Shown one piece after another: positions 50,299 through 59,120 of a stretch of 64,000 bases of DNA. The notes under the pieces were generated by a model. It saw only the letters and a list, made by a program, of their open reading frames with translations. It searched no databases and was not told where the DNA came from. Source of the stretch: Mesorhizobium comanense (lineage in GTDB: Bacteria; Pseudomonadota; Alphaproteobacteria; Rhizobiales; Rhizobiaceae); assembly GCF_005503535.1 (NCBI RefSeq), contig NZ_SCNN01000030.1, positions 1-64,000 on the forward strand, given 5' to 3'. Both the position numbers and the translations under genes were made by a program. Positions within the stretch are counted from its first letter, which is position 1. Each line of letters starts with the position of its first letter.

Positions 50299-53200
50299 CT
50301 AGAACTTGTTGTTCACGCCGGCCTTTGCGCCGACGGACTTCTGACCATCACCCTCGATGTTGAGCAACAGGCCGAGGTCGATCGTCCAGGCATTCTGGGT
50401 TTGCAGTGACAGGCCGGCCGAGATTGAACCGAAGGCACCGGAACCGTCGAGGCCGGAGAAGCCGCCCGTCAGCCCTAGCTTCGGCGCGAGCACCATGTCG
50501 TTCTCCAGGAGGAAAGAGCGGGCGACCTCGGCCCCGAGACTGACCCGGAACTGTTCCTCGTCGAAGCCTTCAAGGGACACCGTATCGCCGGTGGCGTTCT
50601 TGACGGAATAGTCGTCGACCCGCTCGGAGAAGTAGAGAGCCCTGAGCCTCGGGGTTAACACCGTATCCCCGTCCAACTGCCACCTTCCCGCGACCGATGT
50701 GTCGACCATCCAGCGCCTCGTGTCGAAGGAGCCGTCCCAGAAGGCCGTGTCGATGGCATTGGCCGAGCCGCCGTAGAGCAGGCTCGTATCCCAGAACACG
50801 CCCTTGCCAATTTCGAAAGAGGCATAAGGACCGGCAAGCCAGCCATTGCCGGTCAGCTTCGCATCCTCGTCCGTCGGGTCCGTCATGTGGTCGTAGTGGA
50901 AGGACAGACCGAACAGCGCCTTTTCCGAAAGCAGGTAGTCGGCGCCGAGGCTGACCATGCCGAAGCTGCCCCAGTGGTTATCGTTCTGCTCGCGATTGTG
51001 CAGCATGAACGTGCCGTCGATCCAGATGTTGAATGGCCGGGAATGGCTACCGAGGGCGCCGTCCGCATTGTCCCTGGCGGATTCCAATTGCGCCAGGCTC
51101 ATGGAGAAACTGCCGGTCACGCCGGTCTCCGAAGGCGCCATGCGGGCGGTGATCGGGTCGGTGGCATCTTCCATCCGCCGCCGTTCCAGGAGGCCCGGCA
51201 CCTTGATTGTCGAGGAGATCATGCTCTGGCGCGAGCGAACGAAGCCGTGCACGAGGCTGTCGATTTCCTCCGTGACTTCGGCGGCATCGTAGCCGAGCTT
51301 GTAGGTCACGGTGCCGGTGTTGGAAGTGCCGAGCGCGCTGGTCAGCGTAAAGCCCACCTTCACCGTGCCCGAATAGGTCGGGTTCGGCACAAACTTGAGA
51401 TACCAGCCGAGAGGCGTTGGGCCTAGAGCGGCGAACTCGCCCATGACGATGCTCGCCGTGCCGCCATTGGCCGGCTCCACGAAAACCAGATCCGCCGATG
51501 TGAAGGGACCGCCGGTGGCACCGGCTTGCAGATTGACGTTGCCGGGTGATCCACCGGCCGACACGTCGATGCTCTTGTCGGTGACGGTGACGCCGCGTGT
51601 CTTGACATCGAGCGTATAGCTTGCGGTTCCGGTCGCGCCGTCGCCATCGCGGACTTCGATGGTGAAGCTGTAGCCCCTCACCTCCGCATCCGCATCGAGC
51701 GGACCAGTGAGTTCGCCCGACGGAAGGAGCGTCATGCCATCGGGCAGTGCGCCGGAGACGAGATCATAAGTCAGCACGCCTGCCGAGCCTGTCGCGGAAA
51801 TCGGCTGGCTGTAGTCCTCGCCGGCCATGGCCTCTTTCAAGGCACCGGCTGCGGGCGAGAAAGTGAAGACCACGGCTTGCTTGACCGTGACGGTGACGGC
51901 GGCCGAGGTCGTGGCGGCATTGTCGGCGTCGCCAATGTATTCGGCGGTGATCGTGTGCGCCCCGATGCTCAACGCCGAGGTCGTATAGGTCGCGGCCGTG
52001 CCGGAGATCGTGCCTGTCCCGAGCGTGGTCGAACCATCCTTGAAGGTGACGGTTCCGCTCGGCGATGCGCCGCCGGTCAGCATCGCGGTCAAGGTCACAG
52101 AGGAGCCGAGGACCGGGTTGCTGTCGGACGCCGAGACGCCGAGCGCCGGCGTGGCCTTGCCGACCGTGACAGTGGTGGCGGCGGACGTCGCGGCGGCATT
52201 GTTGGCGTCACCGGCATATTCGGCGGTGATCGTATGCGCGCCGACGGCCAGCGCCGAGGTCGAGTAGGTCGCGGTCGTGCCGGAAATCGTGCCCGTTCCG
52301 AGCATGGTCGAACCATCCTTGAAGGTAACGATTCCGGTTGGTGAAGCGCTGCCGGTCAACTCCGCGGTCAATGTCACCGGGGAACCGAGCACCGGATTGC
52401 TGTCCGACGCCGAGACGGCGAGCGTCGGCGTGGCCTGGCCAACCGCGAAGCTCTGCTGGATCTGAGACGCCGCGTTCCAGTTGGCATCCCCTGCCTGATC
52501 GGCATTGATCCGGCAGGTGCCCGTACCGGTAAAGGTGACGGTGTTGCCCGTAAGGTCGCAACCGGTGCTGGAGCTGTCGCGCGAGTAGGACACTGTCAGA
52601 CCGGCACCAGCCGGCGCGTTCGATGCGGCGCTTATCATGTAGGGCGTCCCACCCACGCTCGCGTCGGTCGGCGCGGCGGAGGTGAAACCGATTGTTTGAC
52701 TGCCCTTGGCGATCGTGACCGTGATGACGGGCGTCGTCGTGGTTGCCGGCGGCCCCTGGCTGTCGGCAACCGTGACCATATAGCTGAACGTACCAGCCAC
52801 GGTCGGCGTGCCCGAAACCGTGCCCGTTCCAGAATCGAGGCCTGTGCCCGGAACGAATGCGCCGGCGCGGAGCGTATAGGTATAGGGGCTGACACCGCCC
52901 GAGGCCGCATTGGTCTGGCTGTAGGGCATGCCCACCGTCAGCCCCGTCGCGGCGCCCGACGTCAGCACCAGATTGGCCGGTGTCACCGTGAAGCTCTGCA
53001 CGACGTCGATTGCCGCGCCCCAGTCGTCGTCGCCTGCCTGGCTGGCGGTGATCGAGCAGAGGCCCCTGTCGACCAACGTTATCGTGGTGCCCGAAACCGT
53101 GCAGATCGTCGGCGTGGTCGAGGCGAAGCTGACCGTCAGGCCCGAACTTGCGGTGGCCGAGAGCGGCGGCGGTGTCGAAGACAGCGAGATATCGGACAGG

Positions 53201-55518
53201 GGGTCGAAGCTGATCGTCTGGCTGCCCAAACCGATGTCGATCCTATAGCTCTCCGTTCGGGTATAGGGGCCGCCGCTGCCCGCGGTCGAACTATCGGTTG
53301 CAGTGATGTCGAAGTCGAAGCTGCCCTTTGACGTCGGCGTGCCCGAAACCGTATCGCCCGCCAGGGTTAGGCCTGTGGGCAAGACGCCGCCGGTGCGTGC
53401 ATAGGTGTAGTTCGCCGTCCCGCCGCTCGCCGTGAAGCTTTGGGAATAGCCGGTGCCGACCGTGCCGGCCGGCAGCGTTCCGGCGGCCGGTGACAGGCCG
53501 ATGACCGGCGCCGCGATGCTAAGCGTAAGCGAACCGGTGGCCTGGGTGAAGGGCCCGGTGCCGACCGAACTGTCGGTCACATTGGTTGTGAAGGTGAAAT
53601 TGCCGCTCGCCGCAGGCGTACCGCTGATGGTGCAATCGCTGTTGAGCTGCGTGCCCGCGGGCAGCGCGCCCGAAGCCAGCGTGGTCGAGCAGGTGTAAGG
53701 CGACGCGCCGCCACTGGTGTCGATCCGCACGCCCGAGAGCGCGGTGCCGCGCGTGCCGCTGCCGGCGAGCGTCGACGAGAGCGTGGGATTGCCGACCGGC
53801 ACGGTGACCGTGGCGGGGCTGGACGTACCGCCCAGATTGGTGGCGGTGAAGGTGAAGCTGTCATTGCCGCGGAAGCGCGAGGGCGCGGTATAGGTCGCCT
53901 GGCCGTTGGAATCGACAGAGACCGAACCACCCTGGGCCGTTGTCGCCGAGCCCACCGCATAGCTGGTCGGGCTGTTGGTTACGTGACCGGCCAGGCTGAC
54001 GATCATTCCCGGGGCGCCATAGGCAACTGCTGGTGCCGTGAAAGAGGATGCGACAGGAGGCGCGACATAGGTAAAGCCGGTTGACGCCGAGCCACCGGCG
54101 GTCGTTACCACCAGACTGACAGCGCCTGCGGCATGCGCCGGTGTCGTGAAGGTTATTGTCGTCGCGGTGTTGCTGGTCGGTGTCACGGATGCGCCACCCA
54201 CCGTCAGCGTCGCATCGGCCAGGTTCGTGCCGGTCAGCGTCACCCCGGTGCCGCCCGCTGTCGGGCCGCTCGCCGGCGACGCCGTACCGATCGTCGGCGC
54301 CGCGACATAGGTGTAGCGATCGGCCTGGCCGGTCGCACTGGTGCCGCCGGGGGTGGTGACCGTGATATCCACCGTACCCGCCGAGCCCGAGGGAGCCGTC
54401 GCGGTGATCTGTGTATCGCTGACAATCGTGTAGCTTGCGGCGGATGACGCACCGAAGAGCACCGCGCCTGGTGTGGCCGCCGTCGAAAAGCCCGTGCCGG
54501 TGATCGTCACCATGTTGCCGCCCCCGGTCGGACCCGAGGTCGGCGAGATAGCGGTGACGGTGGGCACGGATGCGTTGACCGTGAGTTGAAAAGTCTGCGA
54601 CGCGGACCCCGATCCCTGGTCCGTCACGGTGACGGTGAAGGTGGTGGTCGCCAGCGCGGCCGTCGGCGTACCGGTGATGGCCCCGGTGCCGGTGTTGAAC
54701 GAAAGGCCGGCGGGCAGCGTGCCGCCGCTCAGCCCATAGCTGTAGGTTCCGCGGCCGAAAGAGGCCGTGACCGGCGTGAAGCTGACCGCCGTGCCCACCG
54801 TGCCCGTGGTTGAAGCAACGGCCTGGGTTGCATGCACACCGCAATAAATCGTCCAGGTCACGGTTCCGCCACCACTGCCGGGAACTGTACCAGAGGGTGT
54901 TACGATGCGAGCGTCCGCTGGCAAGGTATAGGATCCGCTGCCGCCAGTTGATGTGGCGGGAACGATATCGACGGCAGGACCGCTCGGCGGCAAATAGACC
55001 AGCCTGGCTTGAATCGAGGGATCGGAGACCGAGTATGCGTAATAGAGAACGGTGCCCGCTGCGTAGCTGACGGTACCGGCTGGAGCCCCAAAAGGAGCCG
55101 GGTGGGTAACGAGGCTGCCGGAGACGACGTAGGCGCCATTGTCATAATAGGCAGGATTGTCCCGGATATAGGTGCAGCCGTCGCCATCGGCCGCCCTGGC
55201 CGCAGTCGGCGCGAGAAGGATCAGCATCGCCAACAAGGCGAGCACAACCGCATGCGCCTTGCGCAGGATGTTGCCGGACAGCGAAGCAAGACCGGCCAGA
55301 AACTCCGCCGGGGCGGCCAGGACAGACAGCTTCGAGGATCGCGGCTCCGCGCCCGCACCGATTCGGTCGCTGTCGCTCGACGTGCGCGCCGGCAACGTCA
55401 GGAAGGTGGCACCGAGGATTACGAACAGGCGTTCGAGCCATTTCCCCGCCCCCGTACTTCTACGGCAACCTTGAAACAGCGCGCGGATGTTCCACGCGGC
55501 CTTGAGCCCCCTGGCCAT
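50299..55518 (-). CDS. Large Ig/TIG-repeat autotransporter adhesin
   Basis: A 1,739-residue type V secreted protein. The N-terminal 110 residues hold an extended signal region with two hydrophobic segments; the second (AVVLALLAMLILLAPTAARA) ends at the likely cleavage. The passenger is a chain of beta domains: putative-Ig repeats (GGTLPAGLSFNTGTGAITGT and relatives), at least two IPT/TIG units (ISPTSGPTGGGNMVTITGTG), and two near-identical 93-residue Ig-like units. Residues about 1,450-1,739 form a 12-strand-type autotransporter beta-barrel ending in ...NNKF with a terminal aromatic. It is probably an adhesin. No terminator or partner gene adjoins. Confidence 0.9.
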   Translation of the reverse strand: MARGLKAAWNIRALFQGCRRSTGAGKWLERLFVILGATFLTLPARTSSDSDRIGAGAEPRSSKLSVLAAPAEFLAGLASLSGNILRKAHAVVLALLAMLILLAPTAARAADGDGCTYIRDNPAYYDNGAYVVSGSLVTHPAPFGAPAGTVSYAAGTVLYYAYSVSDPSIQARLVYLPPSGPAVDIVPATSTGGSGSYTLPADARIVTPSGTVPGSGGGTVTWTIYCGVHATQAVASTTGTVGTAVSFTPVTASFGRGTYSYGLSGGTLPAGLSFNTGTGAITGTPTAALATTTFTVTVTDQGSGSASQTFQLTVNASVPTVTAISPTSGPTGGGNMVTITGTGFSTAATPGAVLFGASSAASYTIVSDTQITATAPSGSAGTVDITVTTPGGTSATGQADRYTYVAAPTIGTASPASGPTAGGTGVTLTGTNLADATLTVGGASVTPTSNTATTITFTTPAHAAGAVSLVVTTAGGSASTGFTYVAPPVASSFTAPAVAYGAPGMIVSLAGHVTNSPTSYAVGSATTAQGGSVSVDSNGQATYTAPSRFRGNDSFTFTATNLGGTSSPATVTVPVGNPTLSSTLAGSGTRGTALSGVRIDTSGGASPYTCSTTLASGALPAGTQLNSDCTISGTPAASGNFTFTTNVTDSSVGTGPFTQATGSLTLSIAAPVIGLSPAAGTLPAGTVGTGYSQSFTASGGTANYTYARTGGVLPTGLTLAGDTVSGTPTSKGSFDFDITATDSSTAGSGGPYTRTESYRIDIGLGSQTISFDPLSDISLSSTPPPLSATASSGLTVSFASTTPTICTVSGTTITLVDRGLCSITASQAGDDDWGAAIDVVQSFTVTPANLVLTSGAATGLTVGMPYSQTNAASGGVSPYTYTLRAGAFVPGTGLDSGTGTVSGTPTVAGTFSYMVTVADSQGPPATTTTPVITVTIAKGSQTIGFTSAAPTDASVGGTPYMISAASNAPAGAGLTVSYSRDSSSTGCDLTGNTVTFTGTGTCRINADQAGDANWNAASQIQQSFAVGQATPTLAVSASDSNPVLGSPVTLTAELTGSASPTGIVTFKDGSTMLGTGTISGTTATYSTSALAVGAHTITAEYAGDANNAAATSAATTVTVGKATPALGVSASDSNPVLGSSVTLTAMLTGGASPSGTVTFKDGSTTLGTGTISGTAATYTTSALSIGAHTITAEYIGDADNAATTSAAVTVTVKQAVVFTFSPAAGALKEAMAGEDYSQPISATGSAGVLTYDLVSGALPDGMTLLPSGELTGPLDADAEVRGYSFTIEVRDGDGATGTASYTLDVKTRGVTVTDKSIDVSAGGSPGNVNLQAGATGGPFTSADLVFVEPANGGTASIVMGEFAALGPTPLGWYLKFVPNPTYSGTVKVGFTLTSALGTSNTGTVTYKLGYDAAEVTEEIDSLVHGFVRSRQSMISSTIKVPGLLERRRMEDATDPITARMAPSETGVTGSFSMSLAQLESARDNADGALGSHSRPFNIWIDGTFMLHNREQNDNHWGSFGMVSLGADYLLSEKALFGLSFHYDHMTDPTDEDAKLTGNGWLAGPYASFEIGKGVFWDTSLLYGGSANAIDTAFWDGSFDTRRWMVDTSVAGRWQLDGDTVLTPRLRALYFSERVDDYSVKNATGDTVSLEGFDEEQFRVSLGAEVARSFLLENDMVLAPKLGLTGGFSGLDGSGAFGSISAGLSLQTQNAWTIDLGLLLNIEGDGQKSVGAKAGVNNKF
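51877..52434 (-). repeat. Two tandem 93-codon Ig-like repeats in the adhesin
   Basis: The units at 52156-52434 and 51877-52155 are 279 bp each and nearly identical in protein (SVSASDSNPVLGS-like start, VTFKDGST, GAHTITAEY). Such recent duplication inside an adhesin is a site for length variation by recombination. Confidence 0.85.
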
Positions 55519-55775
55519 ATTCAGACTGTCCCACCCCGTAACAACCGCCCTCTATCGGCAAACGCCGCAGGTCCGGTGCAACCCCATCTTCACGACCCAG
55601 TCGGCACTTTATTGAGTCGGCGTAATCTCTAAGCCCCAACTAGAGAAGAACTACATCTTAGAGAAGAATCTATTTCGATCAAGTGAGTAATGACTCGAAA
55701 CTAGACAATATAAACCCTATCTGAGCGCCCTTCCCCGGTGGCGCCTGGTTGGACCGGCAACATTTCGCATCGATG
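55519..55775. promoter_or_regulatory. Adhesin upstream region with paired direct repeat
   Basis: A gene-free, AT-richer stretch before the autotransporter. TAGAGAAGAA occurs twice, at 55641-55650 and 55659-55668, exactly 18 bp apart. Evenly spaced repeats like this often bind a dimeric regulator on one DNA face; none is identified. Confidence 0.4.
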
Positions 55776-55810
55776 AAAAATGTGGCCGGAGGGTTTCCCC
55801 TCCAGCCACC
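55776..55810 (-). terminator. Terminator of the Bax-inhibitor-like gene
   Basis: On the minus strand GTGGCTGGAGGG-GAAA-CCCTCCGGCCAC (one G-G mismatch, GNRA-type loop) is followed by ATTTTT. It lies about 50 bp past the stop of the membrane protein gene. Confidence 0.85.
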
Positions 55811-55861
55811 TCTCCGTAACAAGGGCGATAGCCCACGCCCTTGCCCACAACGGAGAGTTTG

Positions 55862-56578
55862 TTATTCGCGCTCGCCGGTGAAATTCAGCAGCAGCTGGAA
55901 GATGTTGACGAAGTTCAGGTAGAGCGAGAACGCGCCGAAGACGGCCAGCTTCTGGCGCGACTCCGCGTCGAAATTCTCGGCATACTGCTCCTTGATCGTC
56001 TGCGTATCCCAGGCGGTCAGGCCGATGAAGACGGCGATGCCGATGACCGAGATGGCGAACTGCAGCGCGGTCGAGCCGAGGAAGATGTTGACGATGCTGG
56101 CGATCACCACGCCGATCAGGCCCATGATCAGGAACGACGAGAACTGCGTCAGGTCGCGCCTGGTCGTGTAGCCGTAGAGGCTGGTGGCGCCGAACATGGT
56201 GGCGGCGATGAAGAAGGTGCGCGCGATGCTGGTGCCGGTGAAGACCAGGAACACCGAAGCCAGCGAAAGGCCCATCACCGCGCAGAACGCCCAGAACATC
56301 GCCTGCGCGCTAGCCGCCGACATGGTCTGCATCTTGAACGAGAACAGCAGCACGAAGGCGAGCGGCGCCAGCATCACGACATATTTCAGCGGGCTGGAGA
56401 AGATCGGGACATAGAGCGCCGGTGTCGACGACACCAGGAAGGCGATGAGGCCGGTGACGACCAGGCCGAGACCCATGTAGTTGTAGACGCGCAGCATGTG
56501 CTGGCGCAGCCCCTCGTCGAAGACGGCGCCGGTTTGGGCGCCGGTGCCGGCGCGATATCCCAGATTGGGGGTATTCAT
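55862..56578 (-). CDS. Bax inhibitor-1/YccA family membrane protein
   Basis: A 238-residue membrane protein of the TMBIM/BI-1 family with seven hydrophobic helices. The family sequences include NYMGLGLVVTGLIAFLVSS, SAASAQAMFWAFCAVMGLSL and the C-terminal ISVIGIAVFIGLTAWDTQTIK, with the conserved Asp of the D-T-Q region. Members are proposed to leak Ca2+/H+ or to modulate FtsH. AAGGAGAA precedes ATG 56578. It sits 23 bp behind the anti-sigma factor gene, so it may belong to that transcript, and it ends at a good terminator. Confidence 0.92.
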   Translation of the reverse strand: MNTPNLGYRAGTGAQTGAVFDEGLRQHMLRVYNYMGLGLVVTGLIAFLVSSTPALYVPIFSSPLKYVVMLAPLAFVLLFSFKMQTMSAASAQAMFWAFCAVMGLSLASVFLVFTGTSIARTFFIAATMFGATSLYGYTTRRDLTQFSSFLIMGLIGVVIASIVNIFLGSTALQFAISVIGIAVFIGLTAWDTQTIKEQYAENFDAESRQKLAVFGAFSLYLNFVNIFQLLLNFTGERE

Positions 56579-56601
56579 CTCAATTCTCCTTGATGGATCG
56601 A

Positions 56602-57375
56602 TCAGTAAAGCGTTCTGGCAAGCGTCTCGGCGGCCCGGTCGAGGTCGTGGACGCCGCCCTTTGCAACCACCGCGTAGGCGACCTCGCCGATCTGGAAGTA
56701 AGCCGACGAAATATCGCTCGAGGGCGCCACGGTCGGCTTGACCACGTCGAAGCTTCCGGGCCGGATGGCGAAAAGCGACACCAGGCCCATGTCCTTGGTG
56801 TCGAGCGCCATCTCGACGCTCGGACCGAAGCGCGACGGATAGATCTGCACGTCGCGCACCTTCCAGTCCTTCGGCAGCGACGGCATGACGATCGCGGTCG
56901 CGGCGCGGATTTCGCCGGCATTGTAATTCGGCGCTTCCGTCTGCGACGACATGGTTTCGCGCACCAGTGTCGTCCGGTGTGCCCGCACCGCCTCTTCCAC
57001 ATAGGCTGGCGGCTGCGGCGAGGCGACGACCTTGGTCACCGACATCGGGCCGACGATGCCGTTGGCCAGCCAGCCCACGCTGACGAAAGCGACAATTGCG
57101 GCGGCGCGCTGCAGCACGCCGAAGATACGACCCCGCGCAAGCCCCCTCTCCAGTCGTCGCGCGGCATCGGCCGTCGCCGGCCGCGCCATGCCCTTGGAGG
57201 CCGCCAGCGCCACACGCAACTCGTCGCGGGTCCTCAGGTCCGACATCACACGCGCCGCGGCTTCGGGACGCGCGGACAGGAAGGCCTCGACCTCGATGCG
57301 GCGGGTGACGTCGAGCTGGTCGTCGACATAGGCGTCGAAATCTGCGTCCGTAACTGGATCGACAAGGCCACTCAT
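56602..57375 (-). CDS. Anti-sigma factor
   Basis: A 257-residue membrane-anchored protein. The N-terminal 80 residues form a zinc-less anti-sigma-like helical domain (FDAYVDDQLDVTRRIEVEAFL, then the charged LRTRDELRVALA). One membrane helix follows (RAAAIVAFVSVGWLANGIVG, about 88-107), and then a periplasmic domain (about 115-257) with beta character. It overlaps the sigma factor gene by ATGA, the usual layout for a cognate pair. The signal is unknown. Confidence 0.85.
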   Translation of the reverse strand: MSGLVDPVTDADFDAYVDDQLDVTRRIEVEAFLSARPEAAARVMSDLRTRDELRVALAASKGMARPATADAARRLERGLARGRIFGVLQRAAAIVAFVSVGWLANGIVGPMSVTKVVASPQPPAYVEEAVRAHRTTLVRETMSSQTEAPNYNAGEIRAATAIVMPSLPKDWKVRDVQIYPSRFGPSVEMALDTKDMGLVSLFAIRPGSFDVVKPTVAPSSDISSAYFQIGEVAYAVVAKGGVHDLDRAAETLARTLY

Positions 57376-57923
57376 CAGTCGTCTCCCACGATCCTGAGAT
57401 GATTCCTGCCACGCGCCGGCGCGGCCTCTTCCATCTGGCGGAGGGTCGCCCTCGCCCGGCCGATGCGCGACATCAGCGTTCCCAGCGGCACGCCTGTGGC
57501 ATTGGCGGCCTGCTGATAGGAAAGCCCCTCGATGGCAACCAGATGCAGGGCCGAGCGCTGCTCTTCCGGCAGGCTGAAGAACGCGTCGCGCACCTGGGCA
57601 AGACGAACCGAATGCTCCTGCGGCGCTGGAGCGCTGCCATCGGAGAGGTATCCGGCCTGCTCGAGGCGCGCGGCCTCCGATCGGCGCGAACGCATGCGAT
57701 CGATGAAGGTGTTGTGGACGATGGACAGGAGCCACGCGCGCAGGTTTCCGCCGGAGCGGAAGGTTCCACGGCGCTCATAGGCGCGCACCAGTGCGTCGTG
57801 CACCAGATCCTCGGCATCCGAGCCGTCGCGCGTCAGCGAGCGCGCGTAGCGCCGCAGCGGTCCGAGCTGGCCGACAATATCGAAGCGTGGCATCGATCGT
57901 TTCATGCCCTGTTTACGGAGCAT
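57375..57923 (-). CDS. ECF RNA polymerase sigma factor
   Basis: A 182-residue sigma-70 family member of the extracytoplasmic function type. Region 2 is PLRRYARSLTRDGSDAEDLVHDALVRAYERRG (DAEDLVHDAL is the -10/core-binding part), and region 4 is LPEEQRSALHLVAIEGLSYQQAANATGVPLGTLMSRIGRAR. Starts at 57923, 57905 and 57893 are all ATG; none has a strong ribosome-binding site, so the first residues are uncertain. The gene is followed, with overlap, by its anti-sigma factor and then the BI-1 gene. Confidence 0.93.
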   Translation of the reverse strand: MLRKQGMKRSMPRFDIVGQLGPLRRYARSLTRDGSDAEDLVHDALVRAYERRGTFRSGGNLRAWLLSIVHNTFIDRMRSRRSEAARLEQAGYLSDGSAPAPQEHSVRLAQVRDAFFSLPEEQRSALHLVAIEGLSYQQAANATGVPLGTLMSRIGRARATLRQMEEAAPARGRNHLRIVGDD

Positions 57924-57951
57924 GTGGGGATTTTAATCCCGACAACGCCAA

Positions 57952-58554
57952 TTATTTCCGGCTGGGCCCGGTTCGGCCTCCGGAAGCGCTGGCTGGTATG
58001 CCACAGGCGCGCAACACCCACCTGCGGCCGTCGCTGCGGAAATCGGTGATGCTGAGCGGCTCGATATCGATCTTCCGACTAGCGGCAAGTGGCGCGCCCA
58101 GAACATGCAGGATCGCGGTGCGGATGACACTGGCATGCGTCAGCGCGATCGTATGGCCGCGCTCACGGATCAGATCCTCCAGCAGCCGGGATGCCCTGCC
58201 CGCGACATCCGCCAGCGCCTCGCCACCGTGCGGAGCCGCATCCGGATCCGCCATCCAGGCGGCGACGGCCTCGGGCTCGGCTTCTTGTATGCCCTCCAGA
58301 CTTCTGCCGGCCCACCTGCCGAAATCCTGATCCGCCAGCAAGGGCTCCACGGATGCTTGCACCGCCAGGGCTTCGGCCGTCTGTCGGGCGCGAAGCGCCG
58401 GCGCGGTCCACACCCGGTCGGCATGCGGCAGTGTCGCGCGCATCGCAGCGGCCAGCGCCAGCGACTTCGCTTCGATCGGCTCATCCGCGGGAAACGCACC
58501 ATGTTTGGTCGCCATCGTGATGCCGCTGCAGATCATCGTCAGCCGTCCGTGCAT
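57952..58554 (-). CDS. Histidine-phosphatase superfamily protein lacking the RHG motif
   Basis: A 200-residue phosphoglycerate-mutase-fold protein next to, and divergent from, the cobalt transporter genes. The R-x3-Q-T-A segment (LRARQTAEAL) and the second histidine (LTHASVIRTAI) are present. The N-terminal catalytic R-H-G, however, reads C9-S-G11 in LTMICSGITMATKHG, so the phosphorylated histidine is missing. It is either inactive or has another role. Proximity to the B12 riboswitch and cbtBA recalls CobC-like alpha-ribazole phosphatases, but the defect argues against a simple assignment. Confidence 0.8.
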   Translation of the reverse strand: MHGRLTMICSGITMATKHGAFPADEPIEAKSLALAAAMRATLPHADRVWTAPALRARQTAEALAVQASVEPLLADQDFGRWAGRSLEGIQEAEPEAVAAWMADPDAAPHGGEALADVAGRASRLLEDLIRERGHTIALTHASVIRTAILHVLGAPLAASRKIDIEPLSITDFRSDGRRWVLRACGIPASASGGRTGPSRK

Positions 58555-58654
58555 GAAGCAGTCATCCTCGCTCGTTTTTTGAAGCCCGCCCGACCTGCTT
58601 TAGGCGAACACGTTCTCGTGTTGTCGTTCACATCTCGTTGACAGCAATAATGCC

Positions 58655-58800
58655 GGCTGAATAGTCTCGCCAACAGTTACGGGTTTGGAAGCCGGTGAAA
58701 ATCCGGCACGGTCGCGCCACTGTGACCGGCGAGTGTCTCGCCGGAAGTCAGGCCTTCTCCCGTTCATGGTTTGATCAACGGGACGCAGTATCCCAGGAGA
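58655..58800 (+). promoter_or_regulatory. Cobalamin riboswitch
   Basis: The core of the adenosylcobalamin aptamer is visible: GCCGGTGAAAATCCGGCACGG (58691 on), the conserved GCCACTG at 58716-58722 and GAAGTCAGGCC (B12 box region) at 58744-58754. A downstream hairpin TCCCGTT/AACGGGA (58758-58783) precedes the cbtB ribosome-binding site and may be the expression platform. It would turn cobalt uptake off when B12 is plentiful. The 5' limit is approximate. Confidence 0.93.
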
Positions 58801-58805
58801 GCCTC

Positions 58806-59015
58806 ATGTCGAATACGACCCTTGCACCAACCTATGGTCCGCTGCCTATCCCGGTGAAGGAGCTTTTGCCGTGGGCCATTTTCGCCGGTCTGCTTTGCCT
58901 GCTGGCCATCTATTTCGTCGGCGCCGAGGAAGGCGCGACCTCGATGATCTCAGGCATGTATGTGCATGAATGGGTGCATGACGGCCGCCACCTGCTCGGC
59001 TTCCCCTGTCACTAG
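58806..59015 (+). CDS. cbtB: Cobalt transporter subunit CbtB
   Basis: A 69-residue single-helix membrane protein (LLPWAIFAGLLCLLAIYFVGAEE). The C-terminus is His-rich, HEWVHDGRHLLGFPCH, the metal-binding signature of CbtB. ATG 58806 follows AGGAGA at 5 nt spacing. Together with CbtA it is a predicted cobalt importer under B12 riboswitch control in many alphaproteobacteria. Confidence 0.93.
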   Translation: MSNTTLAPTYGPLPIPVKELLPWAIFAGLLCLLAIYFVGAEEGATSMISGMYVHEWVHDGRHLLGFPCH

Positions 59016-59120
59016 GCTTGCGCCATCCCGCAAGGATGGAGCCCTGATAAATTTGTCTGAAGCTTGATCGTCGTTGAAAGCCAGGGGCTTTCGCGCGTCA
59101 TGACTTGGGGGATCACGAAC

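Noticed and set aside
51877..52434. CRISPR-like repetition
   Set aside because: The units are 279 bp, adjacent without spacers and in frame; they are protein domain repeats. No CRISPR array or cas gene was seen anywhere.
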